Below, piece after piece: positions 9,042 to 16,245 of a DNA stretch of 64,000 nt (position 1 is its first letter; each line of letters begins with the position of its first letter). Source of the DNA: an uncultured Clostridia bacterium. GTDB lineage: Bacteria; Bacillota; Clostridia; Christensenellales; Borkfalkiaceae. The notes under the pieces were generated by a model. That model was not told the origin of the DNA, did not search any database, and saw only the letters and a list, made by a program, of their open reading frames with translations. A program made the translations under genes and the position numbers. Location: positions 1-64,000 of the forward strand of contig CALWCO010000001.1 of assembly GCA_944376455.1 (NCBI GenBank), in the 5' to 3' direction.

Positions 9042-9866
9042 TTACTTATCCAAGCGCAAAAAATCCCTGCGGTATTTTTTGATGCCGAACAGTTCGACGA
9101 GCTTAACCATGTCCTCGTCCTTGATGGTATTGATGCGGGGATGTCCCGCGGTGAGCATGTAGATCTGCGCGGCTTTTTCCACCGTTTCGATGAGGCCGAA
9201 TGTTTCGTCGAGGCTCTTGCCCGCGCCGTAAACGCCGTGAAGCGCCCAGACGACCACGCGGAACTCTTCCATCTTCTTCGCCGTGGCTTCCCCGATGGAA
9301 TTGGTGCCGCAAAGCATCCAGGGCAGAACGCCCACGCCGTCGGGAAAGACGACGATACACTCCGTGCACATTTCCCAAAGTGTATGCGTCAGCTTGGCCT
9401 CGTCCAGCTCGTGGATATAATTCATGGCAAGCAGATTGGTGGGATGCGTATGCATCACCACGCGATTTTCGGGATCGACTTTGAGCCGCGCCATGTGGCT
9501 CATCATGTGCGCGGGGAACTCGGAAGTAAACTTGCCTCCGTCCTTGAATCCCCACAAAAGTTGCGCCGTCGCGCCGTCCTCTTTGATGCGGATGACGCCG
9601 AGATTGGTCTCGGGCTCCCCTTCCACATTCTTGAAGTACTTGCCCGTGCCCGTAACGATGAAATATTTTCCCGCCAACGGCAGGGCGTTGAAACCCGTAG
9701 GGATCTCGCGCAGTACGTTATGTATATCCAGATATTCGGAAACTTCCTCTTCGCGAAGAAGATAACTGATGTTGCCGCCGTTGCGTTCGTCCCAGCCGAG
9801 GCGGTACATGTTCGCCGTCGTTTTCCCCATCTCCGCGACGAAAGGCGCGGTCAGAATGTCTTTCAT
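9042..9866 (-). CDS. rhaD: Rhamnulose-1-phosphate aldolase
   Basis: RhaD cleaves L-rhamnulose-1-phosphate to dihydroxyacetone phosphate and L-lactaldehyde. It is a zinc-dependent class II aldolase of 274 residues, the same length as E. coli RhaD. The zinc ligands appear as H139 and H141 in HTHPTN and H210 in WALHGVYGAG; the acid residue in SEFPAH is about E116. It starts 6 bases after rhaA ends, so it is co-transcribed. Confidence 0.96.
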   Translation of the reverse strand: MKDILTAPFVAEMGKTTANMYRLGWDERNGGNISYLLREEEVSEYLDIHNVLREIPTGFNALPLAGKYFIVTGTGKYFKNVEGEPETNLGVIRIKEDGATAQLLWGFKDGGKFTSEFPAHMMSHMARLKVDPENRVVMHTHPTNLLAMNYIHELDEAKLTHTLWEMCTECIVVFPDGVGVLPWMLCGTNSIGEATAKKMEEFRVVVWALHGVYGAGKSLDETFGLIETVEKAAQIYMLTAGHPRINTIKDEDMVKLVELFGIKKYRRDFLRLDK

Positions 9867-9872
9867 TGTTCT

Positions 9873-11123
9873 TTATATCCTCTCTTTCAGAATTTTTTCC
9901 TCATAGTCTTTGACGGCGGTATAGTATTCGTCGTCCAAGTCCGCACGGCGGAGATATTCCGCCCATACGTCCTCCAAAGGCAGGGTCTTTATCCGCTCCT
10001 GCATGAACATGAGCTGTGTGAAATCGCCCTGATCCTGCAAGTTTTTGAGTTTGTCATGCGGAAGCAACAGCGCGTACAGAAGCGCTTTCTGCACCGAACG
10101 CTGTCCCGTTACCCAGGCAAAGACGCGGTTGATGGAGGCGTCGAAATAATCCAGTCCGACCATGACCTTATCCAAAGCCGCGCAACGCACGATCTCCTTC
10201 ATCATCTCTTTGAGCTCGTCTTCAAACGTTACGACGTGATCGCTGTCCCAACGCACACCGCGGGTAACATGGAGCGCCAGACGGTCATAGAACGTCAAAA
10301 GCGCGGGGATCTTGTCGGAAACCACTTCGGTAGGGTGATAGTGTCCGTTGTCCAACAGGCAACAAATGCCCTTCTGCGCCGCATAATTCTGACAAAATTC
10401 ACTGCTGCCGACGGTATAACTCTCCACGCCGATGCCGAAAACTTTGCTCTCCACGGCGGGGACGACCCATTCTTTATCGTAATTTTCCAGGATTTCGTCG
10501 AGAGATTTTTTGAAGCGCAGGCGGGGTCCGAGTCGGTCGGCGGGAACGTCCTTATACCCGTCGGGAATCCAGATGTTCACCAGACAGGGCTTTGAGAATT
10601 CTTTCCCGAGCCGCGCGGCGATTTCCATGCAACGTTTTCCGTGCTCCACCCAGAAACGGCGGGTCGGTTCGTCGGGCGACGACAGCGTCAGACCGTCCTT
10701 CATTTTCGGATGGCCGAAAAACGTGGGATTGAAATCGATGCCGTCGAGTCCCAAACGATGCGCAAAATCCACCCACGGCGCAAAATATTTATATGTATAT
10801 GCGTCGCGGTCGACTTTGCCCCTATCCGCGCCCAAAAAGGCATAGGACGCGTGGATGTTGAGCCGCTTTTTCCCGGGCATGAGTTTCATTGCCGCCTCGA
10901 TGTCGGCAAAGAGTTCCTCGGGCGTACGCGCACGAGCGGGATAGTTGCCCGTCGTCTGAATGCCGCCCGACAGACTGTCCGATCCGTCAAAGCCCAGAAC
11001 GTCGTCGCCCTGCCAGCAGTGTACGGAGACGGGCACGTTGCGGAGCAACGCCATTGCCTGTTCGACGTCTACGCCGAATTGTTCATAGATTTTTCTCGCG
11101 CTTTCATATCTTTCCTGCGCCAT
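9873..11123 (-). CDS. rhaA: L-rhamnose isomerase
   Basis: RhaA converts L-rhamnose to L-rhamnulose in the cytosol and needs a divalent metal. The 416 residues match the family length. Recognisable family segments include SVHCWQGDDVLGF near the N-terminus, FFGHPK, and VVPAVESKVFGIGVESY. The start has GGGAGGT about 12 bases upstream, embedded in the end of rhaB. It lies 4 bases after rhaB and 6 before rhaD. Confidence 0.96.
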   Translation of the reverse strand: MAQERYESARKIYEQFGVDVEQAMALLRNVPVSVHCWQGDDVLGFDGSDSLSGGIQTTGNYPARARTPEELFADIEAAMKLMPGKKRLNIHASYAFLGADRGKVDRDAYTYKYFAPWVDFAHRLGLDGIDFNPTFFGHPKMKDGLTLSSPDEPTRRFWVEHGKRCMEIAARLGKEFSKPCLVNIWIPDGYKDVPADRLGPRLRFKKSLDEILENYDKEWVVPAVESKVFGIGVESYTVGSSEFCQNYAAQKGICCLLDNGHYHPTEVVSDKIPALLTFYDRLALHVTRGVRWDSDHVVTFEDELKEMMKEIVRCAALDKVMVGLDYFDASINRVFAWVTGQRSVQKALLYALLLPHDKLKNLQDQGDFTQLMFMQERIKTLPLEDVWAEYLRRADLDDEYYTAVKDYEEKILKERI

Positions 11124-11127
11124 TTTT

Positions 11128-12495
11128 TTATTTTACCTCCCGTATATCGGTTGATTGCATGATTATTTTTCTGCCCTCTGCAATGTCTTTTATCTCGCCC
11201 GCGCCGATCATCTGCATGAGAAGATTGCCCATTGCCGTGGCTTCGGCGGGTCCCGCAACGACCGTCTTGCCCGTTTCCCGCGCCGTCAGTTCGTTGAGAA
11301 GGGCGTTTTTACACCCGCCGCCGATGACGTTGATTTTTTCATATCGCCTGCCCGTCAGCGATTCCAATTGTCTGACGCTTTCCGCATAAGAAAGCGCAAG
11401 ACTACGGAACACGCAATAGGCCATCCCGCCAAAGGGAAGAGAAACACCCAGTTTCTCCCGCACGACGTTTGTCATGCTTTGCGGAGCAAGAAAAGCCTCG
11501 TCGTTGACGTCCACGGTGTGTTTGTCGGGATTTTCGCGCGCCATCTGCGCGATCTCCGCAAAGGAATATTTGTCCCCCGTTTCGTGGCGGAGCTGTTGGA
11601 TCATCCACAGCCCCATGATATTTTTCTGATAGCGGAAGGTATATCCGATGCTCCCTTCGTTGGAGTAATTGAATCGGCGGCTTTCCTCGTCCGTGTGCGC
11701 GGACGGCTGTTCGACACCGAGAAGAGACCATGTGCCCGAAGAGATGTAGAGAGCGTCCGCTCCGACGGGCGCGGCGAGCACCGCGCTGGCCGTGTCGTGC
11801 GTGGCGGGCAGGACGACCTGCGCGTCGTACCCGACAAAATCGCGCACCGCCGACGAAAAACGCCCGACGAGCGTGCCCGGTTGCGACAGACCGTCGAAAA
11901 GCCTGTCGGGAAAAGAAAGACGGTCGATGATCTCTTGATCCCAGACATGGGTACGTGCATTGACCATGCCCGTGGAAGTCGCGTCGGTGTATTCCTGCCG
12001 CATTTTTCCCGTCAGAAGGTAGTGCAGATAATCGGGCAGCATGAGCATATGACGCGCTCTTTCCAATCTGCCGCTCAACTTGTCCGCCTCCAACTGATAG
12101 ACGGTGTTGAACGGTTGAAATTGGATGCCCGTCTTTTCATACAGCGCGGCAAACGGAAAACGTTCATGTATGGAAGCAATTGCGCTCTGCGTGCGCCCGT
12201 CGCGATAACAGTATACGTCTCCGAGACGATTTCCGGCGGCATCGAGGAGGGCATAATCCACGGCCCACGTATCGATGCCGACAAAATCGGGCTTTTTCCC
12301 CGTTTCACCCGCTTTTTTCAATCCTTCGAGCACATTCCGAAAGAGCGCGCCTGTATCCCATACCAAATGCCCGTCTTTCATTTTGGGCGCGTTGGGGAAA
12401 CGATAGATTTCTTCCGTCATCAGTTTTCCGTCTTCGATCGTGCCGAGGATATGCCGGCCCGACGACGCGCCGATGTCGATTGCAAGATATTTCAT
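11128..12495 (-). CDS. rhaB: Rhamnulokinase
   Basis: RhaB phosphorylates L-rhamnulose with ATP. It is a FGGY-family kinase of 455 residues with the ATPase fold. The N-terminal phosphate loop AIDIGASSGRH is at about 5-15, DFVGIDTWAVDYALLD includes the catalytic-region Asp, and INVIGGGCKNALLNELTA is the C-terminal adenosine motif. GGAGA precedes the start. The gene lies 17 bases downstream of the GH78 gene. Confidence 0.95.
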   Translation of the reverse strand: MKYLAIDIGASSGRHILGTIEDGKLMTEEIYRFPNAPKMKDGHLVWDTGALFRNVLEGLKKAGETGKKPDFVGIDTWAVDYALLDAAGNRLGDVYCYRDGRTQSAIASIHERFPFAALYEKTGIQFQPFNTVYQLEADKLSGRLERARHMLMLPDYLHYLLTGKMRQEYTDATSTGMVNARTHVWDQEIIDRLSFPDRLFDGLSQPGTLVGRFSSAVRDFVGYDAQVVLPATHDTASAVLAAPVGADALYISSGTWSLLGVEQPSAHTDEESRRFNYSNEGSIGYTFRYQKNIMGLWMIQQLRHETGDKYSFAEIAQMARENPDKHTVDVNDEAFLAPQSMTNVVREKLGVSLPFGGMAYCVFRSLALSYAESVRQLESLTGRRYEKINVIGGGCKNALLNELTARETGKTVVAGPAEATAMGNLLMQMIGAGEIKDIAEGRKIIMQSTDIREVK

Positions 12496-12512
12496 ATTTC
12501 TCCTTTCTTTCC

Positions 12513-15080
12513 TTACCCCTTTTTACCCGACAAAGCGCACGTCCGTTCGTGTACGCCGCTGACAAGCATCTCCTCAGATTTATTCGGAAGGAAGAGGCGA
12601 CAGGTTGTGCCGACGGGAACGCGCAGGCGCACCGAAAACAAATCGCCTTCAATTTTCCAATGCACCTCCGCCCTGCCGTAAGGGGTCTTGACTCCCCCTT
12701 TCGCCTCGGTCATGCCCCCGCCCAAAACGGGACAGACGCGAAAATCCTTATAGCCCGCCGCAACGGGTTCCAGCCCGAGCACGCGACGATAGAGAAAGTC
12801 GCCGACCGCGCCGCTGGCATAGTGATTGTAAGAGATCATGACGCCCGCCGTGCCGTCATCGCCGATGGGACATTCGCCGTTTTCATCCAAGCCGTCCCAG
12901 CGTTCCCACACGGTCGTCGCGCCCACACGCACTTCATAGAGCCAGGAAGGGCATTTTTCGTTGAGGAGCATATTATACGCCGCGTCGGCGTGTCCGTTGT
13001 CGGCGAGCGCGAAGAGTATGTAGGGCGTGCCCGGAAAGCCCGTGCCGATGCGCCAATCGTTCTTTTCCGCAAGGCGACGAAGATTTTGCGCGGCGTTTTT
13101 GCGCTCTTCCCCTTGGAAAATGCCGAATTGCAGGGGCAGGACGTAAGCCGTCTGAAACTCCTCCTTCATCCTGCCGTTGCCGTCCGTGAGGATACTGCGA
13201 TAGGCGTCGGCAACCTTTTCGGACAAGGCGGCATAGTACGCCGCGTCCTCTTCTTTGCCCAGAATCTTTGCGATCTCACAGAGCAATCCGCTCGTATTTT
13301 TGAGGCTCGCCGTCGCCGTCCATTTGCCGCGCGCCTGCCATTGTTGCATTTTGGGCAGGTCGGGCGCGACCCAGTCGCCGAAATTGAGCACTGCGGGGGT
13401 ATCCCACAGGTATTTTTTCTTGCCGAAACTCAGCAGTCCCGCCCAGAAAAGGCACGCCTTAACGTACTTTTTCATGGTCGGATACATGCGTTCGAGCAGC
13501 TGTTTGTCCCCGCGTGCACGATATTCCGCCCAAGGCACGAGAATGCAGGCATCCCCCCAGAACGCCATCGCCATCACGGGCATGGTGGAGGGAAAACCGT
13601 AACCGTGTCGCGGGACGGTGTTGGGAATGCCGCCCGTGGGGAGCTGTTCGCTTTTAACGTCCAGCAGCCATTTTCCGAGAAAACGGCTGACATCGAAATT
13701 GTAACAAGCGGTGGGCGCAAACACGGCGATGTCGCCCGTCCAGCCCATTCTCTCGTCCCGCTGCGGACAGTCGGTGGGAATGTCCATGAAATTGGAGCGC
13801 GCGCTCCAGACGATGTTGCTCTGCAGACGGTTGATGCGTTCGTCCGAACAGGAGAACGATCCGATCTCCTCCACGTCCGACCAAAGAGCAAACGCAGAAA
13901 CCTCTGTTTTTTCCTCCTCGATCCCCGTTACTTCGGCATAGCGGAATCCCATATAGGTCAGACGGGGGGAATATTCCTGTTTTCCGTCTTTACAGGTATA
14001 CACGATCTCACATTTCGCCGAACGGAGGAAATCGGTCATGAGCGTGCCGTCTTTGCGGAGAATTTCCGCATGACGCACCCGAACGACCTGCCCCGCTTTT
14101 CCGTCTATTTTGAGCCGTATGACGCCCGCGAAATTCTGTCCGAAATCATAGACGAGCGCACCTGAGGCGAGACGGTTGACGGAAACGGGACGCATTTCCC
14201 GTTGCGCGCGCACGGGCGCGCCGTATGCCGCAAGGATTTCGGGCGCGATGCGCAGTTTTTCTTCCGCGGCGGGACGCCAATTTATTTTCTCCGTTTCGAC
14301 GGTTGCGTCGTATACTTCTCCGTCATAAATGTCCGCCGCGCGGCAATTTCCCTCTCTCGTAATTTCCCAGCTTTCGTCCGTGCCGAGAATCTCCGTCCTG
14401 CCGTCGGCATATTCCACGCGCAATTCCAAAAGCAATGCCTGCCTGTCGGCATAGACGCGGTTTTTGCGCGTCCACACGAACGAACCGACCGCCCAGCCTC
14501 CGGCGACCACCGCCGAAAATTCATTGGTTTGGCGCAGAACTTCGGTTACGTCGTAAGTCATATATTGCAACTGATGTTTATAAGACGTAAAACCGGGCGC
14601 AAAATAGTCCCTACCCACTTTTTTCCCGTTGAGGGAGAGTTCAAAAATGCCCATCGCGGTGACATATACCCGCGCGCGCCTGATTTGCCCCGACACGGCA
14701 AAGCGGCGGCGGAAAGTCATGGGAACGGGAGAGACGCCCTTTTTTCGAAAGACGTACGTCCCGTCGGTGATCCATTTCGCCCGCCAAGGCGTTCCCATTC
14801 TGCCCGTCTCGAAGGAAGAAGTCTTTTCTGCACGATCTCCGTCCGTGCTCTCCGCCTCGATTTTTACGGCATATTCGGTGAAAGGACGCAACGGCGCGCC
14901 GCCGTAAGGGATGAACAACTGTTCCGTTGTCTCCGTGTGCCAGTCTCCGACCGTAATACGGGCGCGCGCAAGCGCGGCGCCCGACCGTTCGGAGGAAAGC
15001 GAAAAGGAAAAACGCGGCCGGACTTCGTCCGTCACGCAACCCGTCGCCAGATTTTCCGTTTTTATCTCACTGATTTCCAT
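12513..15080 (-). CDS. GH78 alpha-L-rhamnosidase
   Basis: This enzyme removes terminal alpha-L-rhamnose from glycosides such as plant flavonoids or polysaccharides. The 855-residue protein has N-terminal beta-sandwich domains (about 1-330) and an (alpha/alpha)6 barrel from about 405. The barrel carries the GH78 hallmark QRDERMGWTGD; E443 is the likely general acid. A second conserved Glu lies in TTVWERWDG near residue 720. No signal peptide is present, so it probably works inside the cell on imported rhamnosides. It is the first gene of the rhamnose operon. Confidence 0.93.
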   Translation of the reverse strand: MEISEIKTENLATGCVTDEVRPRFSFSLSSERSGAALARARITVGDWHTETTEQLFIPYGGAPLRPFTEYAVKIEAESTDGDRAEKTSSFETGRMGTPWRAKWITDGTYVFRKKGVSPVPMTFRRRFAVSGQIRRARVYVTAMGIFELSLNGKKVGRDYFAPGFTSYKHQLQYMTYDVTEVLRQTNEFSAVVAGGWAVGSFVWTRKNRVYADRQALLLELRVEYADGRTEILGTDESWEITREGNCRAADIYDGEVYDATVETEKINWRPAAEEKLRIAPEILAAYGAPVRAQREMRPVSVNRLASGALVYDFGQNFAGVIRLKIDGKAGQVVRVRHAEILRKDGTLMTDFLRSAKCEIVYTCKDGKQEYSPRLTYMGFRYAEVTGIEEEKTEVSAFALWSDVEEIGSFSCSDERINRLQSNIVWSARSNFMDIPTDCPQRDERMGWTGDIAVFAPTACYNFDVSRFLGKWLLDVKSEQLPTGGIPNTVPRHGYGFPSTMPVMAMAFWGDACILVPWAEYRARGDKQLLERMYPTMKKYVKACLFWAGLLSFGKKKYLWDTPAVLNFGDWVAPDLPKMQQWQARGKWTATASLKNTSGLLCEIAKILGKEEDAAYYAALSEKVADAYRSILTDGNGRMKEEFQTAYVLPLQFGIFQGEERKNAAQNLRRLAEKNDWRIGTGFPGTPYILFALADNGHADAAYNMLLNEKCPSWLYEVRVGATTVWERWDGLDENGECPIGDDGTAGVMISYNHYASGAVGDFLYRRVLGLEPVAAGYKDFRVCPVLGGGMTEAKGGVKTPYGRAEVHWKIEGDLFSVRLRVPVGTTCRLFLPNKSEEMLVSGVHERTCALSGKKG

Positions 15081-15134
15081 TCTGATTTCCTCTCCGCCAA
15101 ACGATCTGCGTCTTTATTCTTTTCGTATGGGGAT

Positions 15135-15164
15135 ATTATAACAATTTTCCCCGTATTTGTCCAT
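15135..15164 (-). promoter_or_regulatory. Promoter of the GH78-rhaBAD-transporter-fucO operon
   Basis: On the minus strand TGGACA (15159-15164) and TATAAT (15135-15140) are 18 bases apart. The start site would lie near 15128, about 48 bases before the GH78 start codon. No clear operator palindrome and no adjacent regulator gene were seen. Confidence 0.65.
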
Positions 15165-15297
15165 ATCTTTGTCCGAATTGATTGAAAACTTGCCATTTGC
15201 GCAAATACACAATCAAAAAAAATCATAAATAAACAAAAACAAACATCTTTTTAAGCGTTTCTTCTTCGAAAGCAACCTACGGCGCAAAAAAAACGCC

Positions 15298-15324
15298 GAC
15301 CCGTCGGCAATCGCCCGACGGGTC
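15298..15324. terminator. Terminator hairpin with T-runs on both sides
   Basis: ACCCGTCGG pairs with CCGACGGGT around a short loop. T-rich stretches follow on both strands (TTTGTTTTTT on plus, TTTTTTTT on minus). It lies between two minus-strand operons and would insulate them. Confidence 0.75.
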
Positions 15325-15384
15325 TTTGTTTTTTATCGGTAAATGCAGAAGTATAGGCCGTTGGTTGCGTGTTCCAAAACAGCG

Positions 15385-15415
15385 TGTGCGCGCCGCAAGG
15401 ATATTGCGGCGCGCA
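15385..15415 (-). terminator. Hairpin after the lipoprotein gene
   Basis: A 13-bp GC-rich stem (GTGCGCGCCGCAA with TTGCGGCGCGCAC) lies 10 bases downstream of the lipoprotein stop. It probably ends or stabilises that mRNA; the following T-run is weak. Confidence 0.6.
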
Positions 15416-15424
15416 CGAGTCCGC

Positions 15425-16222
15425 TCAATAGGTTCCGTATTTTGCCATGAGATTGAAAAGATAGGGATCGAACAGCTCGTCGGCAAGGGAATTGTTTTCG
15501 GTGTCGACCGTCACGACTCTGGCCTCGACGTACCGATAGACCTCGCTCTGTGCATACGCGTCGAAACAGTCCGCATAGTCATAATTCTGCACCACGTCGG
15601 GCGTTTCGTGAACCCGCCACTGCCAATAATAACCGTCCGTGGCGCCGCCCGACGAAATGCCGTAAAGCGAAAGCTTGCCGCCCGCGGGATCGGAGAGCGA
15701 GACGGTGTGCGCCGTGCCCGCACCCGCTTCGGAGGTGAAGGTACCCGTGACAGACGCTTCCAGCCTGCCGATCTCCGAACCCCATTGACAGGGGTTGGAA
15801 ATGATGACCGAACAGACATAGGAATAGGTGAAGTCTCGGTTGAGTCGGAGTTGTTGGTTGATGCGGTAATTCATGACCGCGACGCGCCGCCCCTGTCCCG
15901 CCTGTGCGGGATCGTGATGCGGGGTGCCGAGATTGAACTGATTGTCCCAGTCGTACGCCACGGAGAAGGGCGTGTATGACCCGTAAAGCCAGCTTTTCTG
16001 CCCCTCGACGTCGACGAGGGACTGATCGTTGGTGACCGTGAGAAACTTGGTCGCGTCGCTCGTTTCGCCGACGGATGCGTTATAGGTGAAGGTACCGCGC
16101 AAATCGCTGACGGGCCCCGTCTGCTCTTGCGGTTCTTTCTCACAGGCGGCGAGGGCGAAAGCCCCCGTCGCGAGAGAGCAGAACGCCAGAAGCGTTGCCA
16201 ATATTTTAGAGAATTTTTTCAT
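15425..16222 (-). CDS. Secreted lipoprotein of unknown function
   Basis: The protein has 265 residues if started at 16222, where GGGAGG lies about 9 bases upstream; a longer in-frame start at 16279 would spoil the signal peptide. The N-terminus is a type II signal sequence with lipobox LAAC, so it is anchored to the outer face of the membrane. The rest is a Tyr/Asp-rich, probably beta-stranded region with no family I recognise. It follows the 910-residue Ig-like protein in the same transcript with no gap large enough for a promoter, so it is probably a partner of the surface complex. Confidence 0.75.
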   Translation of the reverse strand: MKKFSKILATLLAFCSLATGAFALAACEKEPQEQTGPVSDLRGTFTYNASVGETSDATKFLTVTNDQSLVDVEGQKSWLYGSYTPFSVAYDWDNQFNLGTPHHDPAQAGQGRRVAVMNYRINQQLRLNRDFTYSYVCSVIISNPCQWGSEIGRLEASVTGTFTSEAGAGTAHTVSLSDPAGGKLSLYGISSGGATDGYYWQWRVHETPDVVQNYDYADCFDAYAQSEVYRYVEARVVTVDTENNSLADELFDPYLFNLMAKYGTY

Positions 16223-16245
16223 GGTTTTCGTTCCTCCCCGCGCCT

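Larger units (their letters stand above)
15081..15424. other. Intergenic region: rhamnose-operon promoter and terminators
   Basis: These 344 bases hold no gene. From left to right on the plus strand they contain the promoter of the GH78-rha operon, an A/T-rich stretch at about 15200-15250 with no recognisable motif, and two hairpins that end the upstream surface-protein operon. Confidence 0.7.
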
